In this document: piece by piece, positions 22,824 through 31,836 of the stretch | Numbering within the stretch: position 1 is the first letter of the stretch | Layout: each line of letters opens with the position of its first letter | Assembly (NCBI GenBank): GCA_943788235.1 | Contig: CALSPM010000006.1 | Location: forward strand, 1 to 64,000 | DNA: 64,000 nucleotides | DNA from: an uncultured Cyclobacteriaceae bacterium | Lineage (GTDB): Bacteria > Bacteroidota > Bacteroidia > Cytophagales > Cyclobacteriaceae | Reading direction: 5' to 3' | The notes under the pieces: generated by a model | Database searches by the model: none | What the model was told of the DNA's origin: nothing | Seen by the model: only the letters and a program-made list of their open reading frames with translations | Translations under genes and position numbers: made by a program

Positions 22824-23450
22824 ATGAGTTTAAACGCTTACATCTTAGCAGTATCAAAAAGTGAATCAGATTTAGAACCCAAACGAATTCAACAATTGGA
22901 ACTTTTGTCCCGTTATATTTTTAATAAGATATCGCGGGGAGAAACTGCGGCTTTGAATTTTATTTGTACACACAATTCAAGAAGAAGTCATTTAGGCCAA
23001 ATATGGTTACAAATGGCGGCCGCTTATTATGAAATTGACTTGGTGAAGGCTTACAGCGGAGGAACCGAAGAGACGGCTTTTAATCCGCGATCGGTAGCCG
23101 CATTGCAGCGGGCTGGATTTGCTGTAGAGGTAGGAATTGGAGCAAATCCCAAATGTAAAGTCTCAAGTGATCTTGGTAGCTTGTATTTGGTCAGTTTTTC
23201 AAAGAAATACGATCATTTAGAAAACCCCAAAAAGGATTTTTGTGCCGTGATGACATGCTCGGAGGCCGATGGGGCATGCCCAGTTATTTTTGGTGCTGAT
23301 TTGAGAGTGAAGTTGTTGTACAAGGACCCCAAATCGGCTGACGGCACGGATCATGAGCGCACTGCCTACGATGAGCGATGTTTTCAAATTGCTACCGAAA
23401 TGTTCTATGTTATGAAACAGGTGTTGACGGAGCTGCGAAAAATCAAATAA
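22824..23450 (+). CDS. low-molecular-weight protein-tyrosine-phosphatase / arsenate-reductase-like protein
   Basis: CX5R(S) P-loop CTHNSRRS; YSGGTEETAFNPRSVAALQRAGF. Confidence 0.8.
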   Translation: MSLNAYILAVSKSESDLEPKRIQQLELLSRYIFNKISRGETAALNFICTHNSRRSHLGQIWLQMAAAYYEIDLVKAYSGGTEETAFNPRSVAALQRAGFAVEVGIGANPKCKVSSDLGSLYLVSFSKKYDHLENPKKDFCAVMTCSEADGACPVIFGADLRVKLLYKDPKSADGTDHERTAYDERCFQIATEMFYVMKQVLTELRKIK

Positions 23451-23626
23451 AGGGTTCCGCAAAACACTCATTTTTAAAATTAAAAATGGAGTAAAATCAG
23501 ATGTTAGGGACTTCAAAGGGCAATCATTTAACCTCATTTAACATATAAAATGCTCGGCAAGAAGAAAAAGGGTTTTTTGTTATTAAAAGGATTCCTATTT
23601 TTGCTGCCAAATGAATCAAGAATAAC

Positions 23627-24619
23627 ATGGATACGGAAAAGACAAATCAAGACCTAAAAAAGGAACATCAGCATAAAATTATTCAGGTTATTGAAGAGGT
23701 AGGCAAAGTAGTCGTTGGGCAGAAGCACATGGTGAACCGCTTGCTCATTGGTCTTTTCACGCAAAATCACATTTTATTAGAGGGCGTCCCGGGGATCGCC
23801 AAGACTCTGACGGTAAATACCTTGGCTAGGGTATTACAACTTGACTTCAAGAGGATTCAATTTACGCCTGACCTTTTACCTGCAGATTTAGTAGGAACGA
23901 TGATTTACAATCAAAAGAAAGCGGCTTTTGAAGTCAAAAAAGGGCCTATTTTTTCCAATATGATATTAGCGGATGAAGTCAATAGATCTCCAGCAAAAGT
24001 ACAATCAGCGCTTCTGGAATCCATGCAGGAAAAACAAGTCACCATTGGGGAAGAAACGTATTCACTAGACCGTCCTTTCTTGGTGATGGCGACACAAAAT
24101 CCCGTAGATCAAGAAGGAACGTACCCTTTACCAGAAGCACAGGTTGATCGATTTATGATGAAGGTCCATGTCAAGTATCCGTCAAAAGAAGAAGAATTAG
24201 AGGTCATGCGCAGAATGTCCAATATGTCTTTTAAACCTGAATTGAAGACCATTCTCTCTAAGCAGGATATTTTTGCCATTCAAGAAGAAATCAATGCGGT
24301 GAGTTTATCAGAATCTTTAGAAAAGTATATCGTAGAATTGGTTTTGGCCACGAGAGATCCTCAAACCTATCAATTAGATGATATGGCTCACTACATTCAA
24401 TTTGGAGCTTCTCCAAGAGCATCAATCAACTTGAATCTTGCCGCCAAAGCGATTGCTTTTTTTGATCAGAGAGATTTTGTATTGCCAGAAGATATCAAGG
24501 AGGTTGCTGATGATGTGATGAATCATCGAATTTTATTGAATTATGAAGCCGAAGCTGACGGTATCACGACCCATGACATCATTAAAAGCATCCTTTCTAA
24601 AGTCCAGATTTCCAAATAA
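23627..24619 (+). CDS. MoxR-family AAA+ ATPase
   Basis: VGQKHMVNRLLIGLFTQNHILLEGVPGIAKTLTVNTLA; QFTPDLLPADLVGTMIYN; ADEVNRSPAKVQSALLESMQEKQVTIG; MATQNPVDQEGTYPLPEAQVDRFM. Confidence 0.95.
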   Translation: MDTEKTNQDLKKEHQHKIIQVIEEVGKVVVGQKHMVNRLLIGLFTQNHILLEGVPGIAKTLTVNTLARVLQLDFKRIQFTPDLLPADLVGTMIYNQKKAAFEVKKGPIFSNMILADEVNRSPAKVQSALLESMQEKQVTIGEETYSLDRPFLVMATQNPVDQEGTYPLPEAQVDRFMMKVHVKYPSKEEELEVMRRMSNMSFKPELKTILSKQDIFAIQEEINAVSLSESLEKYIVELVLATRDPQTYQLDDMAHYIQFGASPRASINLNLAAKAIAFFDQRDFVLPEDIKEVADDVMNHRILLNYEAEADGITTHDIIKSILSKVQISK

Positions 24620-24650
24620 GAACAGTCGCCCCTCCTCGGGGATTCATCGG

Positions 24651-24699
24651 TTTAACAATGACTTAACATGTTGCCGAAGAGTTTAACGAAAAGGTAACA
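24651..24699 (+). promoter_or_regulatory. direct-repeat array TTTAACA-4-CTTAACA ... TTTAACG-4-GGTAACA (11-bp periodic pairs)
   Basis: Boxes start at 24651, 24662, 24682 and 24693; pairs are exactly 11 bp apart; last box ends 104 bp before the ATG at 24803. Confidence 0.5.
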
Positions 24700-24802
24700 C
24701 TCAAACGCCTTGGAGTTAATACTTGACACGCATTTTTGTATTTATAAATGCGTGCAATAAAGCGCTCATAAATCATAAAATTTAACAGAAAACAGACTAT
24801 AA

Positions 24803-26065
24803 ATGAAAAATTTCATTACAATCCTTACATTCTCGTCCATGCTTTTCTTTTTGGCATGTGATGATGATACAGAAACATTAACGGTAACAGAAACCGTAAC
24901 TGTAACAGATACAGTTACAGAAATAGAGACAGATACGGTAACGGTAACCGAAGGCGTTGAAGTGTTGATTTCGGGAAATATTATTGCGGATGCTATATGG
25001 TCTGCTGATTCCGTATACATATTAGGAGGCAGAATAGCCGTGATTTCGGGAGTGACACTTACCATCGAGGCGGGGACAATTATCAAAGGCCAATATGGAA
25101 CAGGAGCCAATGCAACGGCGTTAGTAGTAGCAAGAGGAGCTACCTTAAACGCTCAGGGTACGTCTACTTCACCCATCATCTTTACCGCAGTCGCAGATGA
25201 AATTCAACCAGGTGAAATACTTTCACCCAACATGCCCTCAGATGCTGGAGGTCTTTGGGGAGGGGTCATTATATTAGGGAATGCACCGGCTTCATTAGGG
25301 GATGACGCGTCCGAATCTAATATTGAAGGCATACCAACATCCGATATCAATGGCTTGTACGGGGGCACAGATGCGGCCGATAATTCAGGTACGATCAGCT
25401 ATATTTCAATTCGTCACGGGGGCTCAAACATCGGTGAAGGTAATGAGATCAATGGTCTGACTTTAGGAGGTGTTGGTTCAGCAACGAGCATTGAGGGCGT
25501 TGAAGTGGTTGCCAATGCAGATGATGGAATTGAGTGGTTTGGAGGAACGGTAAATGTTTCTAAAGTTTTGATTTGGAATTCAAATGACGATGGGTTAGAC
25601 ACCGATCAGGATTGGCAAGGAACTTGTTCGGATTACGTAATTGTAACGCCACAAGGAGGTTCAGCCTTTGAGTTAGATGGGCCTGAAGGCACCGCTAAAG
25701 TCAATGGAGTGGACGGCTTTCATACCTTCAGCAATGGCGTGGTATATGTAGGTGCTGATGCAGATCATGTCGTAGATTGGGATGGCGCTACCAATGCAGC
25801 CTTAGTTGACTTATACATTTATGGATGGGGAGAATATGCTGGGACGGCTATTGAATCCTTTGGAGGTGATGGAGCTGGCGTTTCTTCAGGATGGGAAACC
25901 ACTTTGAATGAAGGAGATGCTTTAGCAACGGTATTGGGTGCAGATGCTGCTGCAATTACTTCTGAAGTAGCTGCTGGTGCAAGAACCAAAGGTCCTGCGA
26001 AGTCTGTTTTTGATACTTGGACTTGGGCAGGATTATCTGGAGCCCTAACCACTATAGGACTTTAA
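24803..26065 (+). CDS. lipoprotein with TVT-repeat linker and repetitive (beta-helix-like) domain
   Basis: Lipobox SSMLFFLAC; linker DDDTETLTVTETVTVTDTVTEIETDTVTVTEG; body ISGVTLTIEAGTIIKGQYGTGANATALVVARGATLNAQGTSTSPIIFTAVADEI... Confidence 0.8.
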   Translation: MKNFITILTFSSMLFFLACDDDTETLTVTETVTVTDTVTEIETDTVTVTEGVEVLISGNIIADAIWSADSVYILGGRIAVISGVTLTIEAGTIIKGQYGTGANATALVVARGATLNAQGTSTSPIIFTAVADEIQPGEILSPNMPSDAGGLWGGVIILGNAPASLGDDASESNIEGIPTSDINGLYGGTDAADNSGTISYISIRHGGSNIGEGNEINGLTLGGVGSATSIEGVEVVANADDGIEWFGGTVNVSKVLIWNSNDDGLDTDQDWQGTCSDYVIVTPQGGSAFELDGPEGTAKVNGVDGFHTFSNGVVYVGADADHVVDWDGATNAALVDLYIYGWGEYAGTAIESFGGDGAGVSSGWETTLNEGDALATVLGADAAAITSEVAAGARTKGPAKSVFDTWTWAGLSGALTTIGL

Positions 26066-26087
26066 TAAGCAAAAGACTCAATGAAAT

Positions 26088-26122
26088 AAAAAGACCGTTG
26101 GTATTTCCAACGGTCTTTTTTT
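26088..26122 (+). terminator. Rho-independent terminator
   Basis: AAGACCGTTGG-TATT-CCAACGGTCTT followed by TTTTT, directly after the lipoprotein gene. Confidence 0.92.
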
Positions 26123-26379
26123 GTTAAAAATGGGAGCGGCATTGGGAATGAGCTTTTGATCTTTGATTGAAGCCGTAACGTTTACCGATGAGACCGTTTG
26201 CTAGTCAGTGTAAGCAACGTCTCATGCGGGCATTTTTTGGCTAGTATGTTTAACCGTTTTGACAAAGAGATCAATCAAAGAAAAACAGGGGGCTTAGGGT
26301 CGATGGATAGGTCTTGAGGTGTAATATTATCTAAAACCACTACTTATATTATCCAATTATTAATTAAATAGGCGCTATT

Positions 26380-26407
26380 GTTAAGTTAATGTTAACTCAT
26401 GGTAAAC
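26380..26407 (+). promoter_or_regulatory. three-box direct-repeat array GTTAAG / GTTAAC / GTAAAC at exact 11-bp spacing
   Basis: Boxes start at 26380, 26391 and 26402; last box ends 106 bp before the ATG at 26513. Confidence 0.5.
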
Positions 26408-26512
26408 AGGATTTTATCATCTATTGAATCCCCACATTTGCAGTAATATAAATGCTTAACCCCTGGTGGAGTTATTCTTAAGGATGACATCATTTTTTAA
26501 AAAAAAAGTAGC

Positions 26513-29506
26513 ATGAAGATTTTTTTTATAGCGAGTTTATCTATTCTGTGGAGTACACTGATTTTCGCACAGCAAGGGACCATTAGAGGTACAGTGATCG
26601 AAGAAGAAACCGGTGAGCCACTTTTCTCTGTGACGGTCATCATCGCCGGCACGACCACGGGAGCCATTACGGATTTTGACGGAAACTTTTCTTTCTCAGC
26701 CCCTCCTGGAAGGCATGATCTTCAGGCAAGTTTTGTTTCGTTAGAAACGACAATCATCACGGGGATAGAGGTCAAATCTGGAGAAGCAACGGTCATTGAA
26801 CAAATCAGACTGTATCCTGATGTGGAAGAGTTGGAAGCTGTAGTGGTTACCGCTCAAGTGGCAAAGTCTACCGAGGCAGCCCTGATCACGGTAAAGCGAA
26901 AATCACCTAATATGATGGATGGAATTTCATCTGCAAGTTTTCGGAAGATAGGGGATTCCAATGCTGCAGGTGCGATTAAACGGGTTACTGGGGTCAGCGT
27001 AGAAGGCGGAAAATATGTATATGTTCGTGGATTGGGTGATCGATATACCAAAACCACATTGAATGGGGTAGATATCCCTGGTTTAGATCCTGATCGCAAT
27101 AGTTTGCAAATTGATATTTTCCCTACCACGCTGCTGAATAACATGATGATTCTCAAAACGGCTTCAGCCGATAAGCCTGCCGATTTTACGGGAGGATTGG
27201 TTAATATCGAAACCAAGGATTTCCCAGAAGATAAGGTTTTCAATGTATCCTTGGGGATTACTTACAATCCCTCCATGCACTTTAAAACGGAGGCATTAAC
27301 CCACCAGGGAAGTGCTACCGAATGGTTAGGTTTTGACTCAAATGCTAGGGGCCTTCCTAGCCAGATAGATAATGCCGATTTACCGACCCCCTTCGTCAAC
27401 GAAGCAACAGAACTGTATAGTACTAGTAAACTGTTTTCTCAACAATTATCGGCCCAAGAAGTAACCAATTTTATGAATTACAGCCTAGGTTTATCATTGG
27501 GAAATCAAAAGAAATTGGCCAATGATAATTCTGTGGGTTACATTATATCAGCCAATTACAAAAGAGACAATGACTTTTATCAGGATGTGTTGTTTGGAGA
27601 GTATCAAAAAAGAGATGCCTCAGAGGCGTATGAAATGGGTGCGGCAACCCTAAGGTCGGGGGCTTATACTACCGAAAATACCTTAATATCGGGATTGGTC
27701 GGCATCGCATACAAAACGCAAAACGCAAAATACAAACTTTCTGTTTTGGGTCTTCAAAATGGGGAAAAGAAGACGGCTAAAATTAATACCGTTTCGGATC
27801 CTACAGCCGATGATTTTACACCGCGATTGATCTCAGACTATACTGCTTTTAATGATAATTTAGAATATGGTCAAAGAAGTTTGACCAATATCTTACTGAA
27901 TGGCACACATTATTTTGGAGATACCCAGTGGAAACTGGATTGGAAGCTATCTCCTACCTTCTCAAACATGACAGACCCCGACATTAGACGGGCCGCTTTT
28001 TCTGATGACACAGGCGTCAACCGAATCAATCCTGGAGCTGCGGGATCACCCTCAAGGAGGTGGCGATTTCTCGATGAACGCAATGTGGTCGGTAAAGTAG
28101 ATCTATTAAATACTGGGATGCTGTTGGATAGAGAAGCCAAATATCGTGTGGGGACCAGTTATGTTTTAAAAACACGAAATTATGCTATTCAAGCATTCAA
28201 TATTACGGGTATTCAGGCATCCACCCGATGGGAAGACAATGCCAGTTTCGATGACATCATTTCGGAGGTCAATTTATACGGATCCTCTGAGGATGGCTTA
28301 GGCAATAAAATCTATTATCAACGAGATGGAGGCATCAATCCCAATTCCAATGCGTATGCGTCAAGCAACACGAACTTCGCAGCTTATGCCTCTGCAGAAG
28401 TGTCGATTACCGAAGGGCTTAAGACCATTGTAGGTTTAAGAATGGAGCGATTTGAACAGCGATACTCGGGCATGAATCAAACGGCAGCCAGTCAATTGGG
28501 GAATGCGACCGATGCGGGAGCCATTGAGTCGCTCACCCAACAAATTAAATCAGGCGAAGTGGAGGGAGCTTATTTACTTGAGAACGATAAAGTACTTAAT
28601 TCTACCGATTTTTTCCCATCTCTCAATGCCATTTATGGCTTAACGGATGATCAAAATATCCGATTTTCTTTTTCCAAAACGATTGCAAGACCTTCGTTTA
28701 AAGAGCTGTCGTATGCCCAGATTTTGGATCCTGTAAGTAATCGGATTTTTAATGGTTCCTTTTTTAAATACAACGATGAGAATGGAAATGTGGTGTGGGA
28801 TGGGAACCTTAAAGAGACCCATATTAATAACCTTGATTTGAGATGGGAACTCTTTCTCAACAGGGGCCAATTGTTTTCGGTCAGTGCATTTTATAAAACT
28901 TTTGATGACCCCATTGAATTGGTTCGTATCGCAAATTCCCAAACAGGGAATGAATTTCAGCCCCGAAATGTGGGTGAGGGACAGTTGCTTGGTGCCGAAT
29001 TAGAATTCCGTAAGGCTTTGAACTTTGTAGCTCCCTCGCTTTCAGATTTTAGCGTTTATGGCAATTTGACCTTGGTGGATTCGCGTATAGAGATGACCCC
29101 TATGGAATATGATTCAAGACGGGTCTATCAAAAATCAGGGGAAACGATTCAAGATACACGTGTGATGGTAGGCCAAGCTCCTTTTGTTATTAATGTTGGT
29201 TTACAATACAACAATACAGATAGGCGACTTGATGCGGGACTCTTTTACAATGTAAAAGGTAAGACCTTAACTGTGGTAGGAGAAGGATTCTTTCCGGATA
29301 TCTATTCGCAGCCATTTCATAGTTTGAACTTTAATTTAAATAAGTCGCTAGGTAAAAAAGAACAGACAACCATTAATTTTAGCGTGAACAACATCCTCAA
29401 TGACCAACGAGAAGATTTCTTTGAGGCTTACCAGGCACAAGATCAAATTTTCAATCAATTGTCACCAGGAACTGAGATAAGCCTGGGTGTAAAATACGCC
29501 TTTTAA
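26513..29506 (+). CDS. TonB-dependent receptor with N-terminal carboxypeptidase-D regulatory-like domain
   Basis: QGTIRGTVIEEETGEPLFSVTVIIAGTTTGAITDFDGNFSF; DSNAAGAIKRVTGVSVEGGKYVYVRGLGDRYTKTTLNGVDIPGLDPDRNSLQIDIFP; C-terminal FSVNNILNDQREDFFEAYQAQDQIFNQLSPGTEISLGVKYAF; 997 aa intact. Confidence 0.97.
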   Translation: MKIFFIASLSILWSTLIFAQQGTIRGTVIEEETGEPLFSVTVIIAGTTTGAITDFDGNFSFSAPPGRHDLQASFVSLETTIITGIEVKSGEATVIEQIRLYPDVEELEAVVVTAQVAKSTEAALITVKRKSPNMMDGISSASFRKIGDSNAAGAIKRVTGVSVEGGKYVYVRGLGDRYTKTTLNGVDIPGLDPDRNSLQIDIFPTTLLNNMMILKTASADKPADFTGGLVNIETKDFPEDKVFNVSLGITYNPSMHFKTEALTHQGSATEWLGFDSNARGLPSQIDNADLPTPFVNEATELYSTSKLFSQQLSAQEVTNFMNYSLGLSLGNQKKLANDNSVGYIISANYKRDNDFYQDVLFGEYQKRDASEAYEMGAATLRSGAYTTENTLISGLVGIAYKTQNAKYKLSVLGLQNGEKKTAKINTVSDPTADDFTPRLISDYTAFNDNLEYGQRSLTNILLNGTHYFGDTQWKLDWKLSPTFSNMTDPDIRRAAFSDDTGVNRINPGAAGSPSRRWRFLDERNVVGKVDLLNTGMLLDREAKYRVGTSYVLKTRNYAIQAFNITGIQASTRWEDNASFDDIISEVNLYGSSEDGLGNKIYYQRDGGINPNSNAYASSNTNFAAYASAEVSITEGLKTIVGLRMERFEQRYSGMNQTAASQLGNATDAGAIESLTQQIKSGEVEGAYLLENDKVLNSTDFFPSLNAIYGLTDDQNIRFSFSKTIARPSFKELSYAQILDPVSNRIFNGSFFKYNDENGNVVWDGNLKETHINNLDLRWELFLNRGQLFSVSAFYKTFDDPIELVRIANSQTGNEFQPRNVGEGQLLGAELEFRKALNFVAPSLSDFSVYGNLTLVDSRIEMTPMEYDSRRVYQKSGETIQDTRVMVGQAPFVINVGLQYNNTDRRLDAGLFYNVKGKTLTVVGEGFFPDIYSQPFHSLNFNLNKSLGKKEQTTINFSVNNILNDQREDFFEAYQAQDQIFNQLSPGTEISLGVKYAF

Positions 29507-29519
29507 TAGAAAATGAGTT

Positions 29520-29549
29520 AAAAAAGATATTCTAAGTATTCTTTTTTTA
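29520..29549 (+). terminator. AT-rich putative terminator after the TonB receptor
   Basis: AAAAAAGATATTCTAAGTATTCTTTTTTT imperfect hairpin with T-run. Confidence 0.45.
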
Positions 29550-29948
29550 TTCATTGAGTTTGCTTGGACAATCTTGCTGATCCGCAGGGCCGCCAATCAG
29601 ATACATTTGCAAGTCTTTTATTCGACGCTCCGACAGGCGTAATAATTCTCGGCACTTGCAGGGGTTGAAGACTTCTTTCCCATTATTTTTCCGATAATGC
29701 TGATCCCATTTTTTGGGATATATGGCACGTAATCGACGATCTCTATATTGAATCCAATAGATCTGTTCCATATTAAATGCATCAAGAAAAGGGCGATCGC
29801 TTTTATGCTTTAATTGAATTCCATTCATTAAAGCCACTATTTTGGCATCTAATTCATCAAATGTTGTACATACATCAACTTCGTTATTTTGTTCGAACGG
29901 GCAGCTATTAACAATGAGTATAATTAAAGCAATTAAGATATTTTTCAT
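29547..29948 (-). CDS. hypothetical lipoprotein
   Basis: MKNILIALIILIVNSC lipobox-like N-terminus; 133 aa; no family recognised. Confidence 0.55.
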   Translation of the reverse strand: MKNILIALIILIVNSCPFEQNNEVDVCTTFDELDAKIVALMNGIQLKHKSDRPFLDAFNMEQIYWIQYRDRRLRAIYPKKWDQHYRKNNGKEVFNPCKCRELLRLSERRIKDLQMYLIGGPADQQDCPSKLNE

Positions 29949-30095
29949 TCAATATTTAGGTTGATTTATGAAGAAACCAAAATTAAAAGAAACGGAGAGA
30001 ATTAAATAATAAATGACTGTTTTGAAATATTTAATTTTTATGAACTTTCATCCGAAAGATCATACTAGCATGAGTGGAGCGCAACGGGTTATTAA

Positions 30096-30710
30096 TTACA
30101 ATATCAATTGTAATTTTTTTAATTTTTCGATCTCATGATTAATGGCTAAAAGATGTTCCAATGTTGTGTTGGCTTCCTTGGTATTGGGGCTATTTTTTGA
30201 AATTTGTCGGTATCTTTTTGAAAGCTTATAGGCTTCTGCTGTTTTAGCATCAATGATTTTTTGGTATTGTCCCCAATAAAATTCTTTTTTGAAGGCGAGA
30301 ATTAAATATTTGGTTTGCTTTTGATAAAGGGCAAGGCTTTGTTCGGGAATATGGGCCGTATCCAGTGCTAGGTGCATTTGGGTGTGTTTTTTCCCGGAGA
30401 GGGTCAAAAAAAGGTGGAGATCCATGTTCCCACCGTCTTTGAGGGCAGGGATTTTAATCACATAATAGGTCCCCTTATTGATGAGTTGTCCAAAATGCTT
30501 CGTGTATTTCCAAAATCCGAGTTTGACTGCTTCAGGCTCAAAATCAAATTCGGTTTGGTACCCGGTATAGAAAATGGAGTTGATGGAGAGATTAAGAAGG
30601 GTTAATTTAGTGTCATAATCTTGACCAATGGAAAAAAAAGGAAAGGAACTGAACAATACGACCTGTATTGTGTGTTTAAACTTAAAATAAATCAAACGAT
30701 AAAACCTCAT
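30096..30710 (-). CDS. hypothetical secreted protein
   Basis: 204 aa, N-terminal hydrophobic signal IQVVLFSSFPFFSIGQ. Confidence 0.55.
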   Translation of the reverse strand: MRFYRLIYFKFKHTIQVVLFSSFPFFSIGQDYDTKLTLLNLSINSIFYTGYQTEFDFEPEAVKLGFWKYTKHFGQLINKGTYYVIKIPALKDGGNMDLHLFLTLSGKKHTQMHLALDTAHIPEQSLALYQKQTKYLILAFKKEFYWGQYQKIIDAKTAEAYKLSKRYRQISKNSPNTKEANTTLEHLLAINHEIEKLKKLQLIL

Positions 30711-31611
30711 GGGGACAAAGATATTGATAACTGGTGGATCAGGTATGATAGGTCAAGCATTAAGCGCAGCGCTGAGTAAAAAAGGCCACCAAGTTTCTCA
30801 TTTGAGTCGATATCCATCTAAACATACGCCTTACCCTTCTTTCAAATGGGACATCCCCAGAGGATATATTGATCCACATGCTTTGAAGGTCGATGTGATT
30901 ATTCATCTATCGGGAGAAGGAATCGCAAATAAGAGATGGACTGAAAAGCAAAAACAAAACCTTATTGTGAGCCGCATAGATGCGGCTCAACTTCTTTATG
31001 ATCAGGTTGTAAAATTAAAAACGCGACCCACAAGGATTATTTCTGCTTCGGCCATTGGCTATTATGGGAGTGATACTCAGAAGGAGGAATGTTTTGAAAA
31101 CACCCCTGCTGGCGATGACTTCATTGGACAATTCGTATATAAATGGGAGCAAAAAGTGAATCAATTTGAGACGTTAGGGATAGGAGTAAGCTTACTCAGA
31201 ATTGGAATTGTTTTGTCTAAAGCCGGAGGAGCACTACCTAAACTCACCTTTCCCATCTTGTGGGGGGTTGGTGCGCCTATCGGGTCAGGTAGCCAAAGTA
31301 TGAGCTGGATTCATTTAGATGACTTGGTAAAGATGTTCGTTTTTGTAGTTGAGCGTCAGGTGCTGGGTATTTATAACGCGGTCACACAAAATACGACCAA
31401 TGCTTTACTCACCCAAGCCATTGCAAAGCAATTGAAAAGGCCATTATTTTTACCGAATATACCGGAGTTTTTTCTTAAAATTATTTTTGGGAATATGTCA
31501 AAAATTATTTTAGGTGGAAATCAGGTAAGTGGGATGAAAATCATTGAGCAGGGATTCGAGTCGGATTACCCAACTCTTGAAGGGGCATTGAGTGATATTT
31601 TTAAAAAATAA
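30709..31611 (+). CDS. TIGR01777-type NAD-dependent epimerase (YfcH/SulA-like)
   Basis: KILITGGSGMIGQALSAALSKKGHQVSHLSR; HLSGEGIANKRWTEKQKQNLIVSRIDAAQLL; SASAIGYYGS; SWIHLDDLVKMFVF; YNAVTQNTTN. Confidence 0.93.
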   Translation: MGTKILITGGSGMIGQALSAALSKKGHQVSHLSRYPSKHTPYPSFKWDIPRGYIDPHALKVDVIIHLSGEGIANKRWTEKQKQNLIVSRIDAAQLLYDQVVKLKTRPTRIISASAIGYYGSDTQKEECFENTPAGDDFIGQFVYKWEQKVNQFETLGIGVSLLRIGIVLSKAGGALPKLTFPILWGVGAPIGSGSQSMSWIHLDDLVKMFVFVVERQVLGIYNAVTQNTTNALLTQAIAKQLKRPLFLPNIPEFFLKIIFGNMSKIILGGNQVSGMKIIEQGFESDYPTLEGALSDIFKK

Positions 31612-31836
31612 ATAATGAGGAGGATATAATTAGGGCTTATGTGCATCTAAACAAAGGGGAAAAATTCAGGAAATTAAAGTGGAATTAATTTTTTATTGGT
31701 AGCTATTTGGATTTGCAAACGACAGAAGTCCGAGTGGTGATTGCTTACTTTCAGCATGAGTATTTGCTTCCTCCTAATTTTTAGTTTTAGATCTACTTAA
31801 TCGTTAATTTTGCGCCTTAATATTATCAAATAATTT

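Noticed and set aside
23469-23488. CATTTTTAAAATTAAAAATG palindrome after the phosphatase gene
   Set aside because: Pure AT dyad in AT-rich sequence with no GC stem; too weak to call a terminator or operator.
24880-24955. Tandem GTAAC-type repeats as a CRISPR array or extra regulatory boxes
   Set aside because: They are in frame within the lipoprotein, encode the TVT stalk, and have no unique spacers.
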